The notes: generated by a model not told the origin, from the sequence alone. 64,000 nt of DNA from Lytechinus pictus (GCF_037042905.1 NC_087253.1:9956001-10020000); one strand, 5' to 3'; positions 44,632 to 55,545 are shown, counted from the first letter of the stretch. Numbers and translations are program-made.

Positions 44632-44796
44632 TTGTCAGACGTGGATCAATCAGATATGATTATCTACGTCTGGGACCGACCTTTAACGTCACCATCCGAA
44701 AGACGTGACCGGGGCTCGAACCTCGAACCTCTGCATCAATTTGTAACTTCCCCACATAGCTTGGATTACAGGCGCACGCCACAACGCCCAGTTGTT
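44632..44796 (-). mobile_element. SINE with a 7SL/SRP-RNA-like head
   Basis: The minus strand begins GGCGTTGTGGCGTGCGCCTG, and GGCGTGCGCCTGTAATCC followed by AAGCTATGTGGGGAAG resembles the 5' (Alu) domain of 7SL RNA (GGCGCGTGCCTGTARTCC.AGCTACTCGGGAGG). Then comes a Pol III box B-like GGTTCGAGCCCCGG and a ~80-base tail (GACGTTAAAGGTCGGTCCC). It ends beside the truncated Penelope element in (CA)n. Confidence 0.6.
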
Positions 44797-44819
44797 TTTG
44801 TTTTTCTACTTTAAAAACC

Positions 44820-45489
44820 AATTTTCAGTCAGGGTGAACTTCTCCTTAAATTAAAAAACACAAGTTTCGGTTTGAAACTGACAACGTATTTTGGAAAATA
44901 TAAATTGACAATTTACAGCCTGGCTAACAATGCAAGCGTGCTGGATCATCAAAACGATATTAAGAAAGTATGCCCGATCTCTATTCTTCTGTGAATCACA
45001 AAGAACAATACTAACAGACAAATGTTTGGCCATAACAATTAACATAACATTTCAGCCATAATAATAGCATATTGGGAGGGGGGGGGGCTTACTTCAAGTT
45101 TTAAAGGTAAATTCAAAGGGAATTACGAGTCCCAATTTCACTGTTCTCACATAATAATATGTTCTCAAACTTGAAGCAGTGCGTGCAACACTATGAAAAA
45201 CAGCCTTTTTTAAAGGATTTGTAGGAAGCAGGGAAAAAAATTACACGGGGGCTCGGGGCAATTTACAGTGTAGCCCCCACACGCTCAAGTCCTGGAAACT
45301 CGAAAAGGACCCCTGGAAAATCCCCAATCATTGGAATGTTAAAGCTTCTCCAATATTGCAGATTTAGGCAGTGAGTTGTGAAAAGCAGCCCCTGAAAATA
45401 TATTTTTTTTCCTGATAGGTATCCCTATGGTATTGGTATCAGATGGGTTTAACTTGCCATGCCTTGATTCCAAGGCAAGATGCTCTATG
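44820..45489. other. Tetraspanin intron 1, unassigned
   Basis: CAGTCAGGGTGAACTTCTCC at 44827 resembles one end of the element at 9949-10970. A G(9) tract occurs at 45078. Nothing else resolved. Confidence 0.4.
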
Positions 45490-45772
45490 CACTGGCGGAT
45501 CCGGGGGCGGGGGGCATAGCCGGCCCATAACCCCCCCCCCCCTTTTGAGAGGCACAATCAAAATTTGTAATGTAAAAATGCCGTTGAAATAGAATTTCCC
45601 CCACCCCCTTGAAAGAGAAGACCTTTTGTTTTCTTTTGTTTTTGCTTGACAAACTTTTTCGTGACTTATCCTGATTTTTTTAAAAACCTTTTTTTGTGTG
45701 TTTTTGCTCGTCAAATTTTTCCTCAGGAAAAATGTGCCCGCCCCCCTTTGGAAAATCCTGGATCCGCCCCTG
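45490..45772. mobile_element. 283-bp hAT-like element, TIR CACTGGCGGATCC
   Basis: The ends CACTGGCGGATCCGGGGG and TGGATCCGCCCCTG are inverted. Flanks GCTCTATG (45482-45489) and TCTCTATG (45773-45780) match at 7 of 8 bases, the hAT target length. G/C tracts lie just inside. No ORF. Confidence 0.78.
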
Positions 45773-46030
45773 TCTCTATGTATGTGCCTCATAGTATCTC
45801 ACATAATAATTTTTAATAGTATACCCCCACAAAAAATATCACAATAATAATAATAACAATGATAAATTATAATAAAATAATTCAAACAAGAAAAATAACA
45901 AACTAATATAAAATAAATAAAAACAAAAAGGATGAATACAAAGTATTATACATTGTACAAATAAAGAATTTTTTTATTAAAAAATGCAAACAATAAAGCC
46001 CTTAATTTGTCTGGAATAGTTTTTTGTCTT
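45773..46030. other. AT-rich intron next to exon 1 donor
   Basis: (AATA)n and A/T tracts only. Confidence 0.4.
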
Positions 46031-46039
46031 TTTACTTAC

Positions 46040-46102
46040 CAAAAACAGGATATCAAGGAAGTAGAGGAAGCACTTGACACATGCAATGGCACAACAACAC
46101 AT
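46040..46102 (-). CDS. Tetraspanin, exon 1 (start codon, N-terminus, start of TM1)
   Basis: ATG at 46102-46100 begins MCCCAIACVKCFLYFLDILF plus L, ending CTGTTTTTG|GTAAGT, phase 0. Five cysteines precede TM1, the usual palmitoylation zone; K-C-F-L-Y-F starts TM1. An acidic D sits where many tetraspanins have N. The six exons (21+66+62+41+28+34 residues) give 252 aa, the normal family length. Tetraspanins organise membrane microdomains; the exact subfamily cannot be fixed by eye. A 3' splice site (TTATTCTAG) lies at ~46130, so an upstream 5' UTR exon is likely. Confidence 0.94.
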
Positions 46103-46475
46103 GATGACGGTTGACCAATCACAATCTAGAATAAGAAATAATAGAAACATATATGACAGCTGACCGATCACAATCTAGAATAAGAAACATATATGATGAC
46201 AGTTGACCACTCACAATCTAAAATAGGAAATAATGGTAACATATCACCCAAGGGTTCATTACATGCCGCCGCGCACAGAAAATTCAAGCCATAGAAGTCG
46301 TGTGTTGTGGACCCAAGAAGTGAGATCGCAGCACGCGCGACCCACTAGTTAGAAATCCACTGCCAAACGCGGTTTGTGGTGCGAGGTTAGTATACTAATA
46401 CTAACCTCGCAATACGTGTGAGTGGGTAACATATATGATAATAGTAGACCAATCACAATCTAGAATTTAAGAAAC
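46101..46475 (-). repeat. Repeated acceptor and exon 1 start of the tetraspanin gene
   Basis: On the minus strand, TTCTTATTCTAG followed by ATTGTGATTGGTCAACCGTC recurs as a ~45-bp unit: the exon copy (about 46101-46145), two more at ~46146-46190 and ~46191-46235, and a separate copy at ~46435-46475. Each keeps a T-rich tract plus CTAG or TTAG. The coding part after ATCATG is not repeated; upstream copies read ATCATATATG. Confidence 0.88.
46381..46410. repeat. Perfect 13-bp-stem palindrome
   Basis: GCGAGGTTAGTAT, four-base loop ACTA, then ATACTAACCTCGC. It lies between the last two acceptor repeats, ~280 bp upstream of the tetraspanin start. Confidence 0.9.
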
Positions 46476-46767
46476 TAAAGTATTTACATGCTATTTTAAT
46501 AATTGTCAGGGAATGACAAATTTGAACATTTGATTTTGAAGTAAATTTTTGTTGGGATATAAGTATACATTTTTTGGAATATGCAATGTGATATGATACC
46601 AACTGCGAGTTCAAAAAATAAAACTTGTTTAAAACTGCAAGGATCTCTTCACAATTTTTTCACATCATAGTACATCTTAAAAATTCTAATTGGTTGCTAC
46701 TAGAATGCCAATAGTTTGAATTCTTCAAAGACCAAGTTGAGGTCACCAAACTTCACACCAACACTTA
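46476..46767. other. Unassigned upstream sequence
   Basis: AT-rich with no recognisable feature. Confidence 0.35.
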
Positions 46768-48175
46768 GACCAAAAGCTTCGGTCTCTGTAGACCAAAAGC
46801 TTCGGTCTCTGTTATGTTGGTTGTTCCGCTGAACTACGTTGGCTCCACTCACCAAATACATAGACCGAAGTTAAACCGTCGTCTGTACAGGGGCTCAATG
46901 GCCACCGCTAATTTCTTGTTTTTCTCCTCGATACCGCGATATTTTCCACCAAAAGTTCATACATATGCACCTATAGCTGAAAATGTATAAGTAACGACAG
47001 TTTCTTACCCTAAATTCCCGCTTTAAAACTGGCAATCAGGGGATTAACTCTGAAATTGACACTTGCGACTCGGACTAGTGGGCAGCCATCTTGGTAATGA
47101 ATAATTCATGAAAAAGTGGCCGACGAAAGTCAGACTCCGCCACATGACCTTTACGTCACACATTACAGAAGGGGAAAGAAAGGAGCAGTTAAAGAAACAA
47201 AAGAAAAAAGGGGAAATAAAAATTAAAAAGAAAAGTAAAACAAAAAAGAGAGAAAACGAAAGAGAAAGAGATAATGGAAAATGAAAAAAAAAACCATCTA
47301 GAATTTTAGTATTCATAAACCCGACGTAAAAGAGATGATCTGATTGGCCAATGGTTTTGATACGCAGTTGACCCGGAAGTTCTTCCAATGGCATATGTTT
47401 GTGTGTTATATCGACTTCGGTAAGTTCGGATGAACGAGTGAACTAGGAGCTACACGACAGCCGAGGTAAGTCGCTGTTTTTTCTCCTTTTAACTTTATTT
47501 TTCCCTCGTTTTTGGCAATTAATGCCAAGAGGGAACATTAATTCGCATATTTGTCCATTTATTTTCATATATATTTATGAAATAAAGACAAAAATCGATG
47601 AGCCCCGTCGGGGGGAATTTGCATTGTACCTCCCCTAATGGTGGCGACACGCTAGCGAGCCGTCTGTGTATGAGGAGAAATTTAAAAAATTAAAAAATGT
47701 TGAAAAACTCCTCGAAACAGACGGCTGCCAGCTGTCTACGGTCTCTGTTATGTTGGTTGTTCAGCTGAACTCCGTTGGCTTCACTCACCAAATACAGAGA
47801 CCGAAGTTCTAGCGCGATCTGTACAGGGGACTCAATGGCCATATGTTTATGTACTAAGTTCGAATAAAACAGGTGAAGTTGCGCGACAGCCGAGGTAAGT
47901 CACTATTTTTTTTCCTTTTAACTTGTTTTTTCCCCGTTTTTTGGCAATTAATGCCAAGACTAAGAGGGAATATTAATTTACATTTCGGTCGCGTTAATTT
48001 TCAAAAGTTTGATTCATTAAAAATTGAAGAGCCCCGACGGGGGGATTTTGCATTGTAAGCCCCCTAATGGTGGCTGCATGATAGCGAGCCATCTGTGTAC
48101 GAGGAGAAATAAAAAAATAAAAAATTCAAAAACCTCCTCGAAACAGACGGCTGCCGGCTGTCATGGCTGTCTATC
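46768..48175. repeat. Duplicated block with hairpins and a CGAG|GTAAGTC donor-like site
   Basis: CGGTCTCTGTTATGTTGGTT occurs at ~46795 and ~47739; each is followed by a complementary ACCGAAG, making a hairpin. CGACAGCCGAGGTAAGTC occurs at ~47455 and ~47884, each followed by TTTTGGCAATTAATGCCAAG. AGCCCCGTCGGGGGGAATTT / AGCCCCGACGGGGGGATTTT and ACGAGGAG...CTCCTCGAAACAGACGGCTG also occur twice. The two units (~47395-47745 and ~47838-48175) are tandem. Coding potential is absent; a plus-strand non-coding first exon is one possible reading. Confidence 0.75.
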
Positions 48176-49495
48176 CAACACTAGGATTCTTAGGAAGTTG
48201 ACTTGAACAAATGGAAGAAAATCTGATATTGATAAGGATCTAGAACAATCACTGAAAATTTAATAAAAATCGGGTGTAAAATAAATTAACCATTTAACAA
48301 ATTCAAGTTTAGAATATCAAAACTTATTTGTTCATTGTTAGTGAAACTCATGCACGTACATGTACCCCCGTCCGCTCTCGATCTCTGTCGAAAATCCAAC
48401 GGGCTGTCAGCGGAGCCGGAGTGGCGCAGCGGAAGGTGCTTGCTCGGTAATGCAACAGGTCCGGGAAATTAAGCGACAGGTGCATGCAAAATTAAACAAC
48501 TCGAGCACTCAATACTCCCAAAATGGCAATTATCGCAATCAATCAAATCTAGAGTAACACACAATGAACATCAGGATATTGAATCATATCATATCAGAAG
48601 CAGAAAGTATGTCACGAAAACTTACATTTCGCTGTTTGTGAAATCCAAATATCTCCCCTGCTCAGACTCAGAGTTCGGTCTACGTCTTTGCACGCGCTTA
48701 CAACAAGAATATGAATGGGGGCGCGCCAGCTGAACAACTCTTGTCCAGGAATCGCAATCCCCGACTATCAATCAAAAACTTTTTTTTTTTTTACTGGAGA
48801 AGCTACTTCAAATCGTTATTGACCCAGAGCATGCTTGACCCAGAGCATAATACTTTAACATTGCAGCTCAAAATTGAAATTGAATGATTCGATTTCGAAA
48901 TTCTCTGTGTCTGCATTTATTCACTGAATGCAATGGAAATTTGCGTGCATTTGTCGAGTCCAAAGAGACTCCAAAGCAGACACGCCCATCTTGCGGAGTC
49001 CGAAACGGGGCAGGGAGAAAGTGACTCGTATTACCCCCCCCCCCCTCGGCGATCCCTATCTATAATCTTGACCAACATAAAATAAACACAAATAAAAATC
49101 TATCAGGTGCAAAGCTTGTGTTTATTTTGCAGATAACAACCATTTTGTTCAGCCATCTAAAATTTGGCCTATATATTCATATTTGAAAAAAAGTTGGTCC
49201 TCTATTAATATTGAAATAGGCCTAGATCTAGTTTTGAAAGAAGAATTAGTGCCTATATGACCCTTATACCCACCTCCAGCGGTTTGGGGATAAAGCACTC
49301 TTTAGAATATCAATGTCCGATTACGAAACCATAACATAATATTCATAACAGGCCCTATTTAATTTTACTTTATAATTGCTCTTTGAAATAGCAATATTCT
49401 CCTCGGAGAAGAGTAAATTTGAGATGATAAATATCCTATGTATCATTGTCTTATAGCCCCCCCCCCCCTATAAACAAGTCGGCCAACCGTCGCCA
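48176..49495. other. Unassigned intergenic DNA upstream of the tetraspanin
   Basis: It includes a mildly GC-rich patch at 48365-48430 and 48620-48740 that could be promoter sequence for the tetraspanin gene, but no core promoter motif could be placed. C tracts occur at 49035 and 49458. Confidence 0.35.
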
Positions 49496-49499
49496 AGAG

Positions 49500-50160
49500 T
49501 AATCTTCGTATCTTCAATTCACCTTCATCGTCATCATTATCATATCTATCGCTATATAATCATTATAATTATTGATCATCTTCATTTTTATATTTATCAT
49601 CTGCAACTTCTTCTTCGTCGTCATCATCTTCATCAACACCATCATCATCATCATCATAATTATCATCATCATAATCATCATCATATCATCACCATCTTCA
49701 CCATCATCACCATCTTCATCATAATCATCGTCATCCCATCGACGATATCACCATCATCGTCATCATCATATCATTATCCTCATCATCTTCATCAACATCA
49801 TCCCCAGAATCACCTTCGTAATCATCATCATCATTGTCATCCCATCGACGTTATCATCACTCCATCGTCATCTTCTTCTTCAATATGATTTCCATGACTA
49901 TTTTCACCATCTACATCTTCATCACCATGCATGCATCGATCATCATCTTAATCATCACAATCATTTTCAAGTTTGTCATCTCCATCATCATCATCTTCTT
50001 CTTCTACTTTTCTCTTCTTCTTCTTCAATACTTCTTCTTCTCAAGTTCACCATCATCTTCTTCTTTTTCTTCTTCTTCTTTTTCTTCTTCTTCTTCTTTT
50101 TTTTCTTCGTCTTCTTCTTCTTCTTATTATTATTATTATTATTCTAAGTTATTCTTCTTT
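49500..50160. repeat. (CAT)n grading into (TTC)n
   Basis: TCATCATCATCATAATTATC-type repeats from 49500 to ~50000 change to TTCTTCTTCTTC. Long frames here are repeat artefacts. Confidence 0.97.
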
Positions 50161-50405
50161 TTCTTTTACCTCATACAAGTTATTTCTAATACATTTATAG
50201 GACTTGCTTTCACACTAAAAAAAGTTGTTGAAATAAGTCTTCTGTTTAATATTTTGTGATGTTTACCACTTTTATTCTTCATACATAAGTACAATTATTT
50301 AAAAAAACATTGTGACTGTGTACTTTTCATCATCTTTCGACCAGTTGGTACCTCAATACATAAATCATTATAAAACTTATATAGATTAAACTATACACGC
50401 CAGAC

Positions 50406-50527
50406 CAGGGGCGTCGATCCATTTTTCAGATTGGGGGGGGGGGGGCAAAATCATTAACGTTCCAAAGGCGCTCGATCGTATAAGACACCCATCCACACCC
50501 CCACACACACACATACATACACCCCCC

Positions 50528-50560
<33 letters not shown>

Positions 50561-51266
50561 GACTCATGAGACACAGACACGTATCTCACCAACAAATTAA
50601 TGCGAGCGCGAAGCGCGAGCTGATTTTTTTTTAGCATACTGACAGGAAAAGTGTGCCTGTTTGTAACTCATGAGGATGCATATCTCACTACACAGATAGT
50701 ACGAGTGCCGAAAGTGAGCTGAAATTTCTTTATATTCTGACCTGAAAGCTTGATATTCTAAGCATTTTTGGTACTAATGATTAAGATTGGTATCTAAAAG
50801 AAGAATAGATGCGAGCGCGAAGCGCGAGCTGATAATTTTGATATTTCGATTTGAAAAAAATGACAGTTTAATGGAAGTTTTTGATAAAGAACAAGATATA
50901 TATCCAAGAAAAGATGATTGCAAATAGAAGCAGGAGTTCTTTTGAAGCTTAAAACTGAAAATGGGACATTTACATTTACCTATTCAATCATGAAAAGTAT
51001 GGGTTTTTACTACAGAAATGATGCGAGCGCGAAGCGCGAGCTAAAAAAATTTATATTCCAATCTGAAAAGCAGACATTTTGAGCACGATTTTGAATAAAG
51101 AACGAGTTGTGTATCTCAATCTCGCTTGCTAAACATTACAATCTTGTTTTTTTTTTGTATATCCGGAATTATTGGGAGGGCAAAATGATATGTTTGCCCC
51201 CCAATATTTTCATTGGTGGGGCGATCGCCCCCCCCTGCCCCCCCCCCCCCAGGATCGACGCCTCTG
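50406..51266. mobile_element. 861-bp hAT-like element with exact 8-bp TSD
   Basis: The ends CAGGGGCGTCGATCC and GGATCGACGCCTCTG are inverted. CGCCAGAC flanks both sides (50398-50405, 51267-51274). G(12) and C(13) tracts lie inside the ends. The interior carries three copies of GCGAGCGCGAAGCGCGAGCT at about 50602, 50811 and 51022, spaced ~210 bp, plus a mutated one near 50702. (CACACATA)n and (AT)n occur at 50500-50562. No transposase ORF. Confidence 0.93.
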
Positions 51267-51282
51267 CGCCAGACAGTATATT

Positions 51283-51378
51283 GTTATAATAGCAGGGCCC
51301 ACTGAGAGAACAGTTTTCAAAATTGAAGTGGATAATTATACCCTGGGTAAATATACCGTTATTATTATTATTAAAACA
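51283..51378 (+). mobile_element. Short repeat with (ATT)n tail, GCAGGGCCC..AGAACAGTTTTC family
   Basis: ATAGCAGGGCCCACTGAGAG, GAACAGTTTTCAAAATTGAA and CCCTGGGTAAATATACCG are followed by ATT repeats. A second copy is at 58625-58738. Both look like 3' ends of a retroposon. Confidence 0.8.
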
Positions 51379-52220
51379 GCGTTATTATAGTATAGAATAC
51401 AAGGTATGGATACCAATAATAACCTTAAGATCTTAAAATCTTGACAATCATGGTTCATATTTGAATAATAAATCAAAAGAATAAACACACGGTTCAAGTA
51501 GGGCATTGTCACTTCGGCCGTAGATTTGCAACCTGGTAGGGTGTAATAAGTGAAAAGGGCACACCTTTTACAACCATGCACACCTTTTAGGGTATAGTAT
51601 GAAATGTAGTTAACTCAGTGGAATCATGATAGTGCAAAAATCTTGTTATATGGTGCAAAGTTGCACCCCGTAAAGGACCACCCCCCCCCCCTTATACATT
51701 CGAAGGGCGCAAAATTACCGGTTTTTTTTAAGTGTGTGATGGGTAGGCGCACACTAATCATGAAAATAATAGTGAGCACACACCTACTGAACAGATTATT
51801 CAAATCTCGTCATGGCCTCCATAATTATAATAAAACATGTTCAATTTTCTTTATCTGTTGAATATATTTGTTTACATAAAGAGTATATTTTCGGTCACTG
51901 CACAAAAAGTTGCAATGTTCTTCAAACTTGCTACAATACCAGTTACGTGATGATCCATAATATAATTTGCGATAAAAAAAAATATGTCAACATAGTCAAT
52001 GTAAGAACAACAAAGTACAATATATAAGAACGACCAAATTCATGTCTTGGCTAAATTGGGTCAAACATGGATTTTTTTCCGTCTGACATCTCATCCATTT
52101 TCATATAGAATATACAAATCAATAATATAATGAATATAGTAAAAAAAAACAATGAATATAAAATACAGTATGTAAATTATGTATATGGAAGAAGGCTGTA
52201 AAACTTTATACCCAGAAAAC
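51379..52220. other. Unassigned intergenic DNA
   Basis: No exon or paired ends found; C(10) at 51680. Confidence 0.35.
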
Positions 52221-52224
52221 TGGG

Positions 52225-52370
52225 GCCGTTTGCGTTTTATAAAGATGTTCGTAAGTTAAGAACGACTTTAAGAGCGAAAGGTGAGCCTAATTTCTTGTGG
52301 TATATGGTATTCATCATTTAATATTCATTGATTATTTAGCGCGAAAGAAAGTACTGAAATCACCATTGGA
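52225..52370. mobile_element. Partial MITE family A
   Basis: GGGGCCGTTTGCGTTTTATA and GTTCGTAAGTTAAGAACGAC match the left arm of 20150-20334; the right arm is lost after GATTATTTAGCGCGAAAGAA. Confidence 0.8.
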
Positions 52371-52714
52371 CATACACACACACAACGTATAACACACCAT
52401 CATACACTAACAAATATTTAGTTTTTCTTGATTTATTCGAAATGAAGATACCCTCCAGCCTGGCTGATTTTTCAGTATCATAGAAGAACATTTGGGGGGA
52501 AGTGGAGAAACACGCTTGCTTTTCTGAATTGATTTCATGATTTTACAATACAAATAAGGACGATGACAATGAATATAACTATAAGTTTAAATCATATAAA
52601 GAATATCATTAAATCTTTTTATATATTTTTTTTTTACATAAAAAAACCCATCGCCCCACTAGCCCTATAACGCCATCAATAAAAAACGTAAATATAATTA
52701 TCAGTTGGCTTTCT

Positions 52715-52876
52715 GGGGAGCATTTTCATGAAAGGACTTGTCGGACGCTTTATCCGACAGCAATATCCGACGTGCAGTTACCATAGTAACAATGCTTCTT
52801 AGCCAATAAGAATAAACGAAATTTGTCATATTTGACAACTTGTCTCATACAAAAAAAGTTGATGAAATGCTCCCCT
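52715..52876. mobile_element. 162-bp MITE with GGGGAGCATTTTCAT ends
   Basis: GGGGAGCATTTTCATGAAAG pairs with GATGAAATGCTCCCC; GTTACCATAGTAAC forms a central palindrome. Confidence 0.85.
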
Positions 52877-52879
52877 GAA

Positions 52880-53262
52880 CATGTTGAACTGCTCATACAA
52901 AGTTTGGATCATGTAGTATATGATATTTCAGTTTCAAGTTCCTATCTTTTTGTCTCTCTTTCCACGGCTCTCTCCCCCCCCCCCCCCCTCTCTCTCTCTC
53001 TCTTGTATCCGACAAAAAAGATTATACATAATTTATCTATGACAGCATCATGAAAATAAACAATTAAAATAGGATATACATGCGAAATAAAACAATAATA
53101 ATGTGAAAATATACGCCTATACCGAACAAAATATCCATTTAACTGCTTCCTCACCAGCTTGAATTTTTCGATATTCCGAATAATTTGTTTACACCATGGA
53201 ATATTGAAATCATTATTTAAAAAAACACATTAAACTCAGATGTGAACGATGTCTGTCGCCCT
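52880..53262. other. 3' flank of the EF-hand gene
   Basis: Contains C(15) followed by (TC)n at 52974-53003. On the minus strand this is immediately downstream of the EF-hand stop codon, so part of it is probably 3' UTR. Confidence 0.5.
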
Positions 53263-53343
53263 CTACGATGAACACGTTTGCTTTCCCGATGACATTTTGT
53301 CAGCTTGGTACTTGAGAAACTGCAGGAATCCACGTCTCCCTTG
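53263..53343 (-). CDS. EF-hand protein, terminal coding exon
   Basis: Acceptor TACATACAG|CAAGGG, phase 0; encodes QGRRGFLQFLKYQADKMSSG then KQTCSS and TAG at 53265-53263. Basic C-terminus with no recognised motif. Confidence 0.85.
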   Translation of the reverse strand, partial: QGRRGFLQFLKYQADKMSSGKQTCSS

Positions 53344-53737
53344 CTGTATGTACAGAGGAAAAGGATAAATTACCATTAAAAAACAATTTATATTCAAAGA
53401 TCCTTTTCAAGTCCAAATTTCTTGACCAATTAACGTTTTCATCATGAGTTACATTACTTGCTTATTATCATCATGGTAACCTCTTTTGAATATTACCGGT
53501 ATTTGCCGTTTATGTTATGCACACTGCTTTAGCCCGGTAGGCCTACTATGGCTAAGCAATTGACTATTTTAAATATCTATCAGTCTGTAACATAGCGCTG
53601 TACATGAAAGGATTACATTCAATAGATAACATTATAAAACCATAAAGAAAAAAAATCTTGCAAAATAAACGGGACTTCAATCTGCAGGCGCTTCTTAAAA
53701 TTACATTGTGTGCGGGAATGACTGATTGAATCCGATG

Positions 53738-53831
53738 ACCGGGGTAATAATATATCTGTAAAGCGCTTAGACACGTCGTTCAGATTGCATAAGCGCTATA
53801 TAAAAAAGCGGATTATTATTATTATTATTAA
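53738..53831 (+). mobile_element. SINE 3' fragment in EF-hand gene intron
   Basis: GACCGGGGTAATAATATATC, AAGCGCTTAGACACGTCGTT and GCGCTATATAAAAAAGCGG with an (ATT)n tail match the 3' end of the SINE at 20672-21002 in opposite orientation. Confidence 0.85.
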
Positions 53832-53928
53832 AAGTGGCGGCAAAGATGATTTCAGGAATACTTTTCGGTATTTTCTTTTCATTGGGTGCTGTTATTCCAA
53901 AGCGTTTGGCTCAGAGTATAGTGAGAAG

Positions 53929-55418
53929 CACTGGCGTAAATCCGTGTTGATGGGTGGGGGGGATGATTGAAATATTTTGGCATTTTTTTGCAGTCATGTT
54001 TTTAGATATGCAAGGAATTGTCATTATGTCCACAGTGGCGTACCGTGGGTCACGGCATTGGGGGGGGGGGGGGCACCAGCAAAATTTTTGAATCACTGAG
54101 TGAGTGCGCTAGTTGCCAGTTATACTGACCTAATAGAGACATTTTAAGGACAAAGTCATTAAACGGATATGTATCTCACTGATCAAATAATGCGAGCGCG
54201 AAGCGCGAGCTGAATTTTTTTATATTCACACCTAAAAAGGGACATTATAATCAAATTTGTGTAATTATGATAGGTACCTGTCTCGCTAAACAATGCGAGC
54301 GCGAAGCGCGAGCTGAAAATTTAGATAATTCAGACCTGAAGTGGGGCATTCTAAGGTTTCTTTGTAGGAATTAACTAGGACCATACGTATTTCATTAACC
54401 AAATGATGCGAGCGCGAAGCGCGAGCTGAAAATTTTTGATATTCAGATCAGAAGAAGGGACATTTTAAGGACTGATTTTAGGAATTCATGAAGAGCAGAC
54501 TTATCTCACCAATCCACTAATGCGAACGTAATCACGGACAGGAAATGTTTCATATATACGAAGACCTTAACATGGGGCAATCACTTTTTGAGACACGAAA
54601 AAGAAGCATATATGTCACTACATAAAACAATGATAACTCAGATGCTAGGAAATATATTTGGTTTGTATTGACTTGAAAACGGAATGTTTTAGTACAACAT
54701 GATTATATATCTCGTTAAACAGACAGTGCGAGCACCAGGAACAATGAAGACGTAGGCCTTGGGCAAATCATAAAGTTATTTATAAAAATGTTTCTTATGT
54801 AATGTAACATAACATAATTATAATATAATATAATATTATAATGAATAATATTTTCTTCTTTTACTATGTTTCTCTTCCTTTCTCCCTCTTTTCTCCTTTT
54901 CCCCCTTTCCCCGTTTTTTTTTTGGTCAGCCGATGGGGGGGGGGGGGGGGATGTGCCCTCCATGCCCCCGTAGGTACGCCACTGTATGTCCATATGGCAA
55001 ATACCCCTCCTATATTATTATATTTTTTACCCCATGATGGTTTAATGGTTTTATTAGTGATTACATTCATATTTTTTTAGACATTCCATCTTAATCCCTT
55101 CCCAAAGACCCTAACATTGATGAATTGGAAGAAACGGGGGTTTCTCTTCAATGTTATAATAAGGACATATGTATTTCGTTTGGAAATGGTGAACTGGCTC
55201 TTTATTTTCATTTTATGATTCAATAATATTGTTTTATTTGTTAAGCGGTATTTTAGGAAGAATTTTCACCAATAAAACAATTATCTCTTGTGATTTTTTT
55301 TCATTTCTTTCGTAAAAAGTGGGGGGGGGGGATGTTTGTACAGGCCATCCCCCCCTCCTCGAAAAGTGGGGGGATATATCCCCCCATCCCCCCCCCCCCC
55401 CCGGGATTTACGCCAGTG
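53929..55418. mobile_element. hAT-like element (outer) with 8-bp TSD GTGAGAAG
   Basis: The ends CACTGGCGTAAATCC and GGATTTACGCCAGTG are perfect inverted repeats. GTGAGAAG flanks both sides (53921-53928 and 55419-55426). It is interrupted by the element at 54033-54984. Without the insert and one TSD it is ~530 bp, with G and C tracts inside the ends. Confidence 0.95.
54033..54984. mobile_element. hAT-like element (inner) with 8-bp TSD TATGTCCA
   Basis: The ends CAGTGGCGTACCGTGGG and GTAGGTACGCCACTG are inverted over the first 12 bases. TATGTCCA is present on both sides (54025-54032, 54985-54992). The inside has GCGAGCGCGAAGCGCGAGCT at about 54192, 54296 and 54408, spaced 104-112 bp. No transposase frame. 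Confidence 0.95.
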
Positions 55419-55545
55419 GTGAGAAGTATAGTAAGTATCTAGGTTCGATTATCATCTGAAGATCGAAGTGTCGAGAACTTAACTGAGCTGAATAGAAACG
55501 GACTGAACTGGTCTTGAATTTAAGTGAATAAAATGAGTTGCTTAC

